64,000 nt of DNA. Origin: Thermohalobaculum sp039028795 (GTDB lineage Bacteria > Pseudomonadota > Alphaproteobacteria > Rhodobacterales > Rhodobacteraceae). The notes beneath the pieces were generated by a model. The model saw only the letters and a program-made list of their open reading frames with translations, made no database searches and was not told the DNA's origin. Of this stretch, positions 43,574 to 52,725 are shown in pieces. How positions within the stretch are numbered: position 1 is the stretch's first letter; the number at the start of each line of letters is the position of its first letter. Location of the stretch: NCBI GenBank assembly GCA_039028795.1, contig JBCCHJ010000012.1, positions 1 to 64,000 of the forward strand. The letters run 5' to 3'. The position numbers were made by a program, and so were the translations under genes.

Positions 43574-45832
43574 ATGTCCCTTGATCTGACCATTGCCTCC
43601 GGCCCAGATATCTACGCCAGCCCCGATCCCATCGCTGCAAGTACACTTGGAATCGAGTTCCTCGGTTGGGAGACGTTTGCCAGTTTTCAACAGCGCTTGA
43701 TCGAGACCGAAGCCCCCCACGTTCGGTGGCCAGGGGGTCTTCCGGCAGAAGATGGTATCGACATCGATGGGGACGGTTCACGTGATCCCGTTTATGATCT
43801 GCGGGCCTCTGACCTCATCATTGGATGGGATCGGGCGAATGGTCCGCGCGAAGGTCTGACTGATGTGCTGGGTGCGGTCGTCGAGGCCAATGCAAGTTTT
43901 GCCATGCTGGTGCCAACGGCGCGGTACGTTGCGCTGGGGATCGCGGGGCCGGCGGGTGTTGACCAGGCAAGGGCTGATATCCGTCAGTTTCTTGAACGGT
44001 TTGCGGCAGGGGATTTTGGTGCTGTTCCCCAGAATTTCACACTAGAAATCGGGTCGGAGTACTATGCGACCAAGGTTTGGAAAGACAATCTGGACGTTCC
44101 CGACTTGGCCAAACGCTTTGGCGAGGTTTTTGCCGCCCTTGCGGATGAGGCGAAGCAAACCATCGCCGATCTGAATGCAGCGGGTCAGAACCCTCAGGGC
44201 ATCAACCCCATGGTTGCCATTCAAGTAGGCCGCCTGCAATCCGCCGATGACATCGGGAATTTTGACGGCCAGTTTTCAGATAATCTTGCATTTGTCGAGG
44301 CGTTCCGTACGCAAGGGGCTGAGTATGCAATCGACGCGTTAATCTGGCACCGGTACATTCCGCATTTTGACCAGATTGGCCTTTACGTAAATAGGATTCC
44401 AACTGGAGGGTATGCAGACCCGCAAACGGCCTACCTGGCAACGACATTGGATCTCTGGCAGGACCTGACGCAAACGCCGTTGGACCTGGTAGGTGGGTGG
44501 TTATCGCCATCCAGTCGCCAGGGAGAAAGCTTGGAATACGGTGCCCCGGGCCTGTCCAACATTCTACAGCATTTCGCGTCGATGATCTCTGCAGGCATGG
44601 ATACTGGGTCCATTTTTGGTTTCGCCTCTGCCCGCACCGGGTCGTTGGGCAGGGCAGGCGACCTATTCCTGGGTGGGCAGCTTTACCAAATGATGATCGA
44701 AAGCCTGCCCGGGCTGCGCCTGCATGATGGATTCCAAGCAAACCTGTCTTCGGTTCTAGGTGACGCCTTGGTACAGTCCGACCATGTGAACGCATATGTC
44801 TTCGAAGATGATGCCCAATATGTCATCTTTCTGGCAGCGAAAGATTTCGCTGGAACTCATCTGGATTACGATCTGGTGGCGCCTGAGCCCATCACATCGG
44901 TTCGCGCCACCCACCTGATTGATCCGAACGGCATTGACCGAATATCCGCGGACAATATCGGTGTCGTCGGACAGATCTCGGAAAGCCAACTCTCGGTGAG
45001 TGGGGGTCAGGTTACCGTGAGGTTCACAACGGATTACGAGGTTATCCGTCTGGTCCTGACGAAAGCCACGGCAGACCCCGTGCCCAGCCATTCTGGAACG
45101 GAGGAAAGTGAGACTCTGCTTGGTTCTGAAAGCCAAGACGTTCTGGATGGCCTGGAGGGCGCCGACAAAATCTATGGAAGATCCGGCGACGACACGCTGA
45201 TTGATGGGGTTGGGAAGGACAATCTTTTTGGCGGGGATGGGGCGGATACTTTCCGTCTTGTTCGGGATGGCGACGCGGATTCGATTAAGGACTTTGATGT
45301 TGGTCTGGACCGGATTGATCTTTCTGCCTGGGGCGTCACCCAGATTGATGAATTGGTGCTATCGCTGTCAAAGACAGGCAAAACAACGATCCGTTTCGCC
45401 GATGAAGTTCTGAGCGTGACAACGGGATTATCGGACATTCCCGATGCCATTGCGCTTGGTGACGCTTTCATCTTTGCCCCCAACAATGAAGCCCAGATCA
45501 TTGACGGGACCGCCGGTGATGACAAGCTGAATGGCATGGCGGGCAGACAGATCCTGCGGGATGGAGCCGGGAGGGACAATTTATGGGGTGGGGCAGGTGC
45601 CGATACCTTCCAACTTTCAAAAGACGGGGATGCCGACGCTATCAAGGATTTTGAGCTTGGCGCAGATCTGATTGATCTGACGGCTTGGGGCGCGGGATAT
45701 CAGAAATTGGAGATTACTGATCATCGATCCGGCAAAGTCACGGTCAGGTTCGCAGATGAGGTGCTTTCGGTGACCGATGCTGCCCGCACCCTTTCGGCCA
45801 GCGATCTGACTGCGGATCACTTCGTATTCTGA
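43574..45832 (+). CDS. secreted RTX protein with glycosidase-like N-terminal domain
   Basis: 752 aa, no N-terminal signal peptide, as expected for type I secretion. Residues about 1-400 look like a TIM-barrel glycoside hydrolase: HVRWPGGLPAEDG near the start and FTLEIGSEYYATKVW, which resembles the WEIGNE acid/base strand with S for N. From about residue 505 there are RTX nonapeptides (GADKIYGRSGDDTL, NLFGGDGADTF). A module with GDADSIKDFD, DLSAWG and RFADEVLSVT is repeated after about 119 residues as GDADAIKDFE, DLTAWG and RFADEVLSVT. The hydrophobic C-terminus DHFVF is a typical secretion end. No secretion genes are adjacent. Confidence 0.78.
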   Translation: MSLDLTIASGPDIYASPDPIAASTLGIEFLGWETFASFQQRLIETEAPHVRWPGGLPAEDGIDIDGDGSRDPVYDLRASDLIIGWDRANGPREGLTDVLGAVVEANASFAMLVPTARYVALGIAGPAGVDQARADIRQFLERFAAGDFGAVPQNFTLEIGSEYYATKVWKDNLDVPDLAKRFGEVFAALADEAKQTIADLNAAGQNPQGINPMVAIQVGRLQSADDIGNFDGQFSDNLAFVEAFRTQGAEYAIDALIWHRYIPHFDQIGLYVNRIPTGGYADPQTAYLATTLDLWQDLTQTPLDLVGGWLSPSSRQGESLEYGAPGLSNILQHFASMISAGMDTGSIFGFASARTGSLGRAGDLFLGGQLYQMMIESLPGLRLHDGFQANLSSVLGDALVQSDHVNAYVFEDDAQYVIFLAAKDFAGTHLDYDLVAPEPITSVRATHLIDPNGIDRISADNIGVVGQISESQLSVSGGQVTVRFTTDYEVIRLVLTKATADPVPSHSGTEESETLLGSESQDVLDGLEGADKIYGRSGDDTLIDGVGKDNLFGGDGADTFRLVRDGDADSIKDFDVGLDRIDLSAWGVTQIDELVLSLSKTGKTTIRFADEVLSVTTGLSDIPDAIALGDAFIFAPNNEAQIIDGTAGDDKLNGMAGRQILRDGAGRDNLWGGAGADTFQLSKDGDADAIKDFELGADLIDLTAWGAGYQKLEITDHRSGKVTVRFADEVLSVTDAARTLSASDLTADHFVF

Positions 45833-45981
45833 ACTTAGTTGCGCCTGGTTCCGGGTCACTCAATCGTTTGGCGGACGGTTTAGAACTTAGAGGTACTTAC
45901 CAGATACCGGATGTGTGGCTTAAAGGGGTTCCCATCTTTCCGACCGGGCATATGATTGACCGGTAATCCAGAAGGGACCCG

Positions 45982-46935
45982 ATGCTGCAAAGTAGTCATC
46001 CCAGCGAGGCAATTTCCCGTCTCAAACGGTCGATCGAGGACCACCTGATCGGGCGGTCCCCTTTGGTTGAACGTATGATGATTGCCCTTCTGACCGGGGG
46101 GCATGTCTTGGTAGAAGGTGTGCCGGGACTTGCCAAAACCCGGTCTATCCGACTGTTGGCTGCGGGGCTAGAGGCCAGCTTCGCCCGGGTTCAGTGCACG
46201 CCGGATCTGATGCCGTCAGATCTTACAGGCACGCCGGTTTTTCGGCCCGACAGCGGGACTTTTGAGTTCGTCGAAGGGCCGATTTTCCACAATCTGGTGT
46301 TGGTAGATGAAATCAATCGGGCCCCGCCAAAGGTTCAGTCAGCGCTTCTGGAGGGCATGGCCGAAGGCCAGGTCACATCCGGCGGGGAAACCTACGCTTT
46401 GCCGGACCCTTTCCTGGTGATGGCGACGCAAAATCCCATCGAGCAAGAAGGCACATTTCCCTTGCCGGAAGCGCAACGCGATCGCTTCCAATTTCACGTC
46501 TTGGTGGATCAGCCTGATGTTCAGGAAGAAAGGCAAATATTAGATCTAGTGGACGCAGAAGGCAGTGCTACCCCACAGAATGATGCACCGTTTGCTTTGG
46601 GGGATCTGGCGGCGGCGCGGGATTTGGTGCGCCAGGTCCATGCTTCGCCCGCGCTGAAAGACTACATAGTCCGCCTGGTAACGGCCACGCGTGAGGCCGA
46701 CAGATGCCCCGAAGTTCAGTATGCAGTTTCCCCTCGTGGGTCGATTGCCTTGCTGGCCGGGGCGCGGGCTAGGGCCTGGTTGGATGGCCGGGATTATGCT
46801 GGCCCAGATGATGTTGCAACCTTGGCGTCTGACGCCCTGGCGCACCGGATGATCCTGACTTGGCGTGCAGAGGCAGATGGTCAGACCTCACGTGATCTGA
46901 TCGCCCGTCTGCTGGAAACTGTCGAGCCGCTTTAG
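45982..46935 (+). CDS. moxR: MoxR-family AAA ATPase (MxaR-like)
   Basis: 317 aa. Walker A is GVPGLAKT and Walker B is LVLVDEINRAPPKVQ; QNPIEQEGTFPLPEAQRDRF is the family sensor region. MoxR ATPases act as chaperones for complex assembly and were named for activation of methanol dehydrogenase. AGAAGGGA precedes the ATG. It is the first of seven tightly packed plus-strand genes. With the PQQ genes nearby, the likely client is a quinoprotein dehydrogenase. Confidence 0.92.
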   Translation: MLQSSHPSEAISRLKRSIEDHLIGRSPLVERMMIALLTGGHVLVEGVPGLAKTRSIRLLAAGLEASFARVQCTPDLMPSDLTGTPVFRPDSGTFEFVEGPIFHNLVLVDEINRAPPKVQSALLEGMAEGQVTSGGETYALPDPFLVMATQNPIEQEGTFPLPEAQRDRFQFHVLVDQPDVQEERQILDLVDAEGSATPQNDAPFALGDLAAARDLVRQVHASPALKDYIVRLVTATREADRCPEVQYAVSPRGSIALLAGARARAWLDGRDYAGPDDVATLASDALAHRMILTWRAEADGQTSRDLIARLLETVEPL

Positions 46936-47775
46936 ATGATCGCGCTGGATGCAAAGCCTCTGTTGGATCTGCGAGGATTGGTTCGGCGTGCCCGGTCAGG
47001 TTTGTCGGTGACGTCCTTACCCGGCGGCTTGGTAACGCGGCCGCGGGGCCGTGGTTTGGAAACGGCCGAGCTGCGTGCCTTTGAACCCGGCGATGATCCG
47101 CGGCATCTGGACCGGAATGCGACCGCGCGGACCGGGCAGCCGCAGATTCGTCTGTTCCATGCGGAACGGGATCGTACAACAATTCTGATTGCTGACTTCC
47201 GGCCCTCGATGTTGTGGGGAACACGCCGCACTCTGCGGTCGATTGCGGCTGCCGAGGCGTTGGCGCTAACCGGTTGGGATGCTGTGGTCACTGGTGGTCG
47301 TGTTGGTTTAATAGCAGTCACTGCAGCCGATACGAATTTATTGGCCCCGCAAGCACGTGATCAAGCGATGGTCCGTGTTATTGGTGGACTGGTGCAAGCG
47401 CATGCGCATGCGGTTTCGAACCCCGGAGCAGAAGACCCGGACTTATCTGTCGCTTTGGCCATGGCAAACCGTGCTGCGCCGCGCGGTGCAGAAATTGTAT
47501 TGGCAAGCGCGCTGGATTCTCTGGGCGCAGACTTTCAAGACATGGCGCAAGCTCTGTCGGCCCGCACCCAGTTTCGCGTTCTTCAGATCGTCGATGCGTT
47601 TGAAATCGAAGCGCCATCTGGACGGTACCGGTTTGCAACGCGAAGCCGGCCCGAAGGCGCGGTCGGCCAACCCGGAACAGTCGCGCAAACGACGACGCCG
47701 CTTAAAGAAATCGGCCTCGAAATTGGCCGGTATGATGTGGCAAGGCCGCCTGAACAACAGACGCTCCATGCCTGA
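46936..47775 (+). CDS. DUF58 protein (MxaS-like)
   Basis: 279 aa. The DUF58 core is visible: GDDPRHLDRNATARTGQPQIRLFHAE-type region (ERDRTTILIADFRPSM follows), a degenerate von Willebrand-like domain. It starts at the base after the moxR stop. DUF58 proteins regularly follow MoxR and are called MxaS in methanol dehydrogenase operons. Confidence 0.85.
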   Translation: MIALDAKPLLDLRGLVRRARSGLSVTSLPGGLVTRPRGRGLETAELRAFEPGDDPRHLDRNATARTGQPQIRLFHAERDRTTILIADFRPSMLWGTRRTLRSIAAAEALALTGWDAVVTGGRVGLIAVTAADTNLLAPQARDQAMVRVIGGLVQAHAHAVSNPGAEDPDLSVALAMANRAAPRGAEIVLASALDSLGADFQDMAQALSARTQFRVLQIVDAFEIEAPSGRYRFATRSRPEGAVGQPGTVAQTTTPLKEIGLEIGRYDVARPPEQQTLHA

Positions 47776-48163
47776 CCCAGCGCTCCAAGGCCTTTACGGT
47801 CTACGTGCTGCCGCGTTTGGCTGGCCTGAAGTGATTGCTGCATTGATTTTGGGCTTGTTTCTCGCGGCGATGGTTGGATTGGCGTTGCGTCTCTTCAGGA
47901 GGCGCCGGCCTTCAGCTTTGTCTCAAAGGATCACCGCAGCCCGGAACTTGCCGGAAGGAACGAGGTCCATTGTTTTGGCTGGATTGCTGCAACAGCAGAC
48001 CAACCGCCTGGTTCCAGGCGATGCGCCCTGGCCTGACCGGGCCGTTGAAAGATTTGGCTTGGATGTGGCTGCAGCCCGGCAGTTGCACAATCTTTATCAA
48101 CCCGATGCCGCCGTAAATGCCCAAGCGCTGGAACGGGCCTTATTGAAGGCAGGTTCAGGCTGA
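47768..48163 (+). CDS. single-helix membrane protein (DUF4381-like)
   Basis: 131 aa from the ATG at 47768, overlapping the DUF58 gene by eight bases. One hydrophobic helix (about 21-42, VIAALILGLFLAAMVGLAL) is followed by an RRRRP anchor and a soluble helical tail. Position and layout match the small DUF4381-type membrane proteins of MoxR/Bat operons. The stop touches the next start. Confidence 0.7.
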   Translation: MPDPALQGLYGLRAAAFGWPEVIAALILGLFLAAMVGLALRLFRRRRPSALSQRITAARNLPEGTRSIVLAGLLQQQTNRLVPGDAPWPDRAVERFGLDVAAARQLHNLYQPDAAVNAQALERALLKAGSG

Positions 48164-49116
48164 TGTTCGGCTTCGCTGATCCTTGGGTATTGGTGCTGCT
48201 GATGGTGCCGCTTCTGATCAATCGAATCCAAGGGGGGCACAGCTCTGACGGCCCTACGATTATGGTTCCTGACAGCGTTGGCCGGGTGCTTCGGGGTTCA
48301 AGCAGGACAGCAGGGCTGCATGCTGCACGGCATTGGGCGTTACCGATCCTTTTGTGGATCTCTTTGGTGACGGCCTTGGCAGGCCCCCGCAATCTGCTGA
48401 TCAATCCCGCACTGCCCGTGACAGGGCGAGACTTGATCCTGGCATTGGATCTTTCTGGGTCGATGGTACGCGAAGACTTTCTATTGGATGGGCAAGAGGT
48501 CGCCAGGCTGGACGCCTTAAAACACGTGGCGCGCTCGTTTGTTCTGGACCGGGGCGGCGACAGAGTTGCCTTGGTGATCTTTGCCAGCCGCGCTTACTTT
48601 GCCACGCCACAAACCCATGACGTAACCGCCGTGGCCAGGGCCATTGATCAGGCGACCATTGGTGTCTCTGGCCGGGCGACGAGTATCAGCGATGGATTGG
48701 GTTTGGCACTCAAACGCCTGGGCGAGAGCCCCGCGGCCAGCAAAGTTGTCATACTGCTATCTGACGGCGTGAACAACTCGGGCCCCGTGAAACCGCGGGA
48801 TGCTGCGCAATTGGCCGAGACCATGGGGGTCCGGGTGCACACCATCGCTATGGGCCCCCGGGATCTATCCAACGCAGATGGCGAACGCGATGCCGTCGAT
48901 ACCGAGACCCTGCGCGCCATCGCTGATCTGTCGGGTGGAAAGTACTTCAGGGCGAAGACCACAGATGATCTACAGGCCGTGGCTGACTCGATCGACCAAT
49001 TGGAAACGATCCCCGCCGAAGGTCCAGCCGCATTGACCTATCGTGCGCTTTGGATCTGGCCTGCGGGATTTGCAGCCTTGTTGACCTTGGCCATGCTGAT
49101 TGGGGCGAGGCGGTGA
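48163..49116 (+). CDS. von Willebrand factor A membrane protein (MxaC/BatA-like)
   Basis: 317 aa. An N-terminal FADPWVLVLLMVPLLI helix, a second helix near residue 60, a VWA domain with intact MIDAS motif DLSGS (ALDLSGSMV) and T/D motifs, and a C-terminal helix (WIWPAGFAALLTLAML). This matches BatA and MxaC. Its periplasmic or cytoplasmic VWA domain probably scaffolds enzyme maturation or metal insertion with MoxR. The stop overlaps the GTG start of the next VWA gene. Confidence 0.85.
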   Translation: MFGFADPWVLVLLMVPLLINRIQGGHSSDGPTIMVPDSVGRVLRGSSRTAGLHAARHWALPILLWISLVTALAGPRNLLINPALPVTGRDLILALDLSGSMVREDFLLDGQEVARLDALKHVARSFVLDRGGDRVALVIFASRAYFATPQTHDVTAVARAIDQATIGVSGRATSISDGLGLALKRLGESPAASKVVILLSDGVNNSGPVKPRDAAQLAETMGVRVHTIAMGPRDLSNADGERDAVDTETLRAIADLSGGKYFRAKTTDDLQAVADSIDQLETIPAEGPAALTYRALWIWPAGFAALLTLAMLIGARR

Positions 49117-50015
49117 TCGAAGTGTTCGGCCTTTTCTGGATGCGGCCCTGGGCGCTAGCTTTCATCCCGGTTGCACTGATCTTGGGCGCCCTCATCGTTC
49201 GGACTGTGCGGGACCTAGGCGATTGGGAGCGGGCGATGGACCCACATCTGCTGGCAGCGATGCAGGGTCTTGGGCGGATCAGCGGCGGAGCGCCGCGCCG
49301 GGCATGGTTGCCTGCGTTTGTGCTGGCGGCATTGGGCGTAGCTTTGGCGGGCCCAGGCATCGAGCGCAGGGATATCGCAGGATATCGTAATTTGGATGCG
49401 GTGGTTCTGGTGGTAGACCTCTCTCCCTCCGTTACCCAGGACCCTCGCCTGTTCGAGGCCCTTACCGCTGCGCGTTTGGTCGTTCAAAGCGCAGGGACCC
49501 GACAGATTGGGCTGATTGTCTTCGCTGCCGAGGCATATGAGGCCGCGTCTCTGACCACTGATCCCAATGCAATGGATGGCATTCTGGCACTTATCGATGG
49601 GGAGACTATGCCTGTCGACGGCAGCAATGCTGCCACTGGCCTATTGCTGGCCGAGGAAATGTTAGCCGAAGCTCAGATCGTTGCAGCAGATGTGGTTCTT
49701 GTTTCGGATGGCGGAGGCCTGGGACCTGAGGCCTTTGCGAGCGTTCAGCGTTTGGCTGCAGCGAAAGCGTCGGTGTCCGTTCTAGCGATGGCACCAAACG
49801 CTGATCTGGATGCGCTGGTCCGGATTGGTCAAGGTGAGCTAGCGCCCATCGACGATCCGTTTCCGGTGGCCCAGCGTATTGCAGATCGTGCCGCTACGCG
49901 CTTGGCTGAAACTGACTATGTGATGCTGGTCATCCGCGATCTCGGGCGCCCCTTGTTGATCCTGGCCTTAATTGGGGCGGTGTTCCTTTTGCCGCGGGGC
50001 GGGGTGGCGCAATGA
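49113..50015 (+). CDS. second von Willebrand factor A membrane protein (MxaL/BatB-like)
   Basis: 300 aa from a GTG at 49113 (GTGA overlap with the upstream stop). The layout is helix, VWA domain, C-terminal helix (LLILALIGAVFLLP). The MIDAS reads DLSPS (VVDLSPSVT), keeping the DxSxS ligands. A paralogue of the preceding gene, as BatA/BatB or MxaC/MxaL usually are. The stop overlaps the TPR gene. Confidence 0.83.
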   Translation: MIEVFGLFWMRPWALAFIPVALILGALIVRTVRDLGDWERAMDPHLLAAMQGLGRISGGAPRRAWLPAFVLAALGVALAGPGIERRDIAGYRNLDAVVLVVDLSPSVTQDPRLFEALTAARLVVQSAGTRQIGLIVFAAEAYEAASLTTDPNAMDGILALIDGETMPVDGSNAATGLLLAEEMLAEAQIVAADVVLVSDGGGLGPEAFASVQRLAAAKASVSVLAMAPNADLDALVRIGQGELAPIDDPFPVAQRIADRAATRLAETDYVMLVIRDLGRPLLILALIGAVFLLPRGGVAQ

Positions 50016-50692
50016 CACGGCCCGCATCTATTGGTTTGTTACTGGCCTTACTTTTGGTGGGACAATTCATCGGCGTGGCACCGTTTGGCCGGGTAGTCTT
50101 GGCCATTGGCATGCCGAACCTAGCCTTGCCGCTTTTGACAGATCCTGGAGATCGCGGTGAGGCGCTTTTCCGTTCGGCAGCATTTCCCGAAGCCGCAGCT
50201 TCCTATCGAGAGGCCGGCGATGACTATAATGAGGGATTGGCGGCAGCATGGGCGGGCGACTTTGCCACTGCACTGGCGGCCTGGGACAGGCATCTGGCAT
50301 TGCATCCGGGCGACAGCGAAGCGCGCGCCAACCATACGCTGGTAACGTCGCTGCTGTCCGGGACGGAATTCGACCCAGCCGCCGAACCTGATCCACGGGA
50401 CAGAAACGGACCAACCTTGCAAGCAGATCCTGGTCAGGGTGGGGCCCGGGCAGCTTCGACCGGCGATGACGCGAACAATGCTCAAACAGGATTTTGGATG
50501 CCTGAGATCACAGGTGAGGGCCTGCGCCGGGTTCCTCAGATCTTCGATGCGCAGTTCGTGGCGGCAAATCCCCGGTGGTTGGCGACGCTTGAAGACCAGC
50601 CAGGTCGTTATCTGCGTGCCCGATTGGCGGCTGAACATAAGGCGCGGGTGACCGCAGGAACAGCGCTGCCCCCGCCGGAGGATCGCCAATGA
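50012..50692 (+). CDS. TPR-like membrane-anchored protein (MxaK/BatC-like)
   Basis: 226 aa. An N-terminal hydrophobic segment (about 6-38) is followed by TPR-like helices (EALFRSAAFPEAAASYREAG, then EGLAAAWAGDFATALAAWDR and HPGDSEARANHTLV). An acidic linker and a conserved C-terminal MPEITGEGLRRVPQIFD region follow. MxaK and BatC hold the same place in related operons. It is coupled to neighbours by four-base overlaps on both sides. Confidence 0.75.
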   Translation: MTRPASIGLLLALLLVGQFIGVAPFGRVVLAIGMPNLALPLLTDPGDRGEALFRSAAFPEAAASYREAGDDYNEGLAAAWAGDFATALAAWDRHLALHPGDSEARANHTLVTSLLSGTEFDPAAEPDPRDRNGPTLQADPGQGGARAASTGDDANNAQTGFWMPEITGEGLRRVPQIFDAQFVAANPRWLATLEDQPGRYLRARLAAEHKARVTAGTALPPPEDRQ

Positions 50693-51918
50693 GGCGGCTT
50701 CTATTGGTGTTGATCCTTTTTGTTCCGGCCGCGGCCAGCGCCCAGATCGCGGAAGATGACGTTCGATTGGAATTGGTTTTGGAGCACCGCGCCAATATCC
50801 CGCATCCCGGAGAGATGATCCTGCTCTCAATCCTTGGGACCTATAAGGTGCCGGTGGTTCGTGAAAGTCTACGCCAATCCGCACTGGATGGTTTTGACTG
50901 GATGCAGTTGGGTGAGGATCGCTGGTACAAGACCCGAGAAGATGGCTTCGAGGTCTTGAAGTTTGAACGCCGCATGGCGTTGTTTCCTCAAGGTGATGGA
51001 CCCCGGACGATAGAACCCTTCATTCATGATCTGGAACTTTTGGTGCACAATCAGACGGTCGCCTTTCGAAAGAAATCCAACACCCTAAGTCTTGCACCTG
51101 ATCCCATGCCAGAGGTCGAGGGTTGGTGGTTTCCAGTCCGCAGGCTGGAGGTATCGGATAGCTGGTCAAACCAGCCAGAAGGGCTCGACCCTGGGGCGGC
51201 GGCATTGCGCGTTATCGCTCTGACGGTGGAGGGTACAGCGCCGCAACGCATTCCACCGATGCCGGAGCTCACTGGTGCAGGAGCCTTCATATTTTCCCAT
51301 CCGGAACACCGCATCGTTTCGTTGGGACCAAATGGACCAGTGACCCGCGTTTTTTGGCGTTGGACTGTGCGGCCGCAGGAAGGTTCGGCAGGATATCTGA
51401 ATCCGATGAATCTGAGCTATTTCGACACCGAGTCCCGACAGATACGGACAATCACGCTGTCCGCGCAACGGGTTGCATACCGGGATGGGCCGCAACAGGT
51501 CATCGACCGCGGCCAGGCCATGGACAGCCCCCCAAGTCAAAACGCAACTTTTTCAAAGCCCGTCGAGGTGCCGCAATGGACGGTATTCTTTGTCGCGGCC
51601 CTTGGGTTTTTCGGCGGGTTGGTTGTCGTCTTTTGGTGCTGGGGCAGTGCAAGTCTTGTGTTCCCGAAATGGCTTCGTATGGACCCTGAACGCCTAGCAT
51701 TGCGTCGAGCTGCCAAAAATGGTGATGCAAAGGCATTATGGACAGCGGCGCGCCGCCTATTGCGGAAGGAGGCATGGCCGGACAGCTTACGCCGCCTAGA
51801 CGCCGCATTATTCGCAAACCAGGACTTGCCAGATCTTAAGCAGGTTGCCCGCGATGTCTTGGCGACTGACCGTATGCTGGGTGAGCACGCGGACAATTCG
51901 GCTCAAATCGGCTTTTGA
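50689..51918 (+). CDS. BatD/MxaA-like membrane protein
   Basis: 409 aa. Signal peptide to about residue 20 (VPAAASA), then beta-rich periplasmic domains (LELVLEHRANIPHPGEMILL; FRRMALFPQGDGPRTIEPF-type strand), one membrane helix near 305-330 (FFVAALGFFGGLVVVFWCW) and a cytoplasmic helical tail. This is the plan of BatD, and MxaA is the counterpart in methanol dehydrogenase operons, where it is linked to calcium insertion. It is the last gene of the operon, ending 9 bases from the convergent permease gene. Confidence 0.75.
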   Translation: MRRLLLVLILFVPAAASAQIAEDDVRLELVLEHRANIPHPGEMILLSILGTYKVPVVRESLRQSALDGFDWMQLGEDRWYKTREDGFEVLKFERRMALFPQGDGPRTIEPFIHDLELLVHNQTVAFRKKSNTLSLAPDPMPEVEGWWFPVRRLEVSDSWSNQPEGLDPGAAALRVIALTVEGTAPQRIPPMPELTGAGAFIFSHPEHRIVSLGPNGPVTRVFWRWTVRPQEGSAGYLNPMNLSYFDTESRQIRTITLSAQRVAYRDGPQQVIDRGQAMDSPPSQNATFSKPVEVPQWTVFFVAALGFFGGLVVVFWCWGSASLVFPKWLRMDPERLALRRAAKNGDAKALWTAARRLLRKEAWPDSLRRLDAALFANQDLPDLKQVARDVLATDRMLGEHADNSAQIGF

Positions 51919-51927
51919 TGTCGCTGA

Positions 51928-52725
51928 TCAGCCGCGTCTCGTGCGCCTTATAAGTCCGCGGGATGGATTGTAGGCCACTATCGCGGCAGTCAGAAATGCA
52001 GCCCCGCACAGCAAAACCACAGCCAGTGATGTCCAATTCACCTTCAGATACAGCGCAAAACGGATCAATTCGACCGAGTGTGTGAATGGATTGAATAAAG
52101 CAATATCGTGCAGCAGGACCGAGCCTTCCTGCAAGCGCCACAGGGGGTACAATGCCGATGATGCAAAGAACATCGGGAAGATTACAAAGTTCATTACACC
52201 TGCGAAGTTCTCTAATTGCTTGATCGCAGAGGACAGGAATAATCCGATCGCCCCTAGCATCAGACCTGAAAGCACCAGTGCTGGCAAGATCGCGATGAAC
52301 CCGGCCAAGGGTGGTTCTACTCCCCAAAGCCAGGCGATCAGCAGAAACGCATAGACCTGGAACAAGGACACAATTACCGAGGCTGCGAGTTTTGACGTAA
52401 GCAGAAACCATCTGGGATAGGGGCTGATTAACAGGGTGCGCATCGCGCCAGTTTCCCGGTCATAGACCATCGACAGTGATGATTGCATACCGTTGAAGAG
52501 CTGGATCATCGCGCACAGGCCTGGGACCACATAGGTTTCGTACAGAATATAGGTCTCGTAGGGCTCGGTGATCGACAGGCCAAGCACGGCCCGAAAACCT
52601 GCGGCAAAGATAAATAGCCAAACCAATGGTCGGACCAGTGCTGCGAAGAAACGCTCTTTTTGTTGCAAGAACCTAAGAGCCTCGCGCCAAATGATCCCGC
52701 GGGCACAGATGATCCAGCCAGTCAC
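51928..52725 (-). CDS. PQQ-associated ABC transporter permease (PedC/LutF-like)
   Basis: 265 aa, ABC-2 type permease with six hydrophobic helices. Features include FAAGFRAVLGLSITEPYETY and an ABC-2 motif region VYDRETGAMRTLLISPYPRW. This family is a regular part of PQQ-dependent alcohol oxidation loci (PedC; LutF in Methylobacterium). ATGA overlap joins it to the ATPase gene. It faces the Mxa-type operon tail to tail. Confidence 0.85.
   Translation of the reverse strand: MTGWIICARGIIWREALRFLQQKERFFAALVRPLVWLFIFAAGFRAVLGLSITEPYETYILYETYVVPGLCAMIQLFNGMQSSLSMVYDRETGAMRTLLISPYPRWFLLTSKLAASVIVSLFQVYAFLLIAWLWGVEPPLAGFIAILPALVLSGLMLGAIGLFLSSAIKQLENFAGVMNFVIFPMFFASSALYPLWRLQEGSVLLHDIALFNPFTHSVELIRFALYLKVNWTSLAVVLLCGAAFLTAAIVAYNPSRGLIRRTRRG

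Noticed and set aside
47357..47767. Upstream extension of the DUF4381-like frame
   Set aside because: It overlaps the DUF58 gene almost fully; the ATG at 47768 gives a sensible membrane protein.
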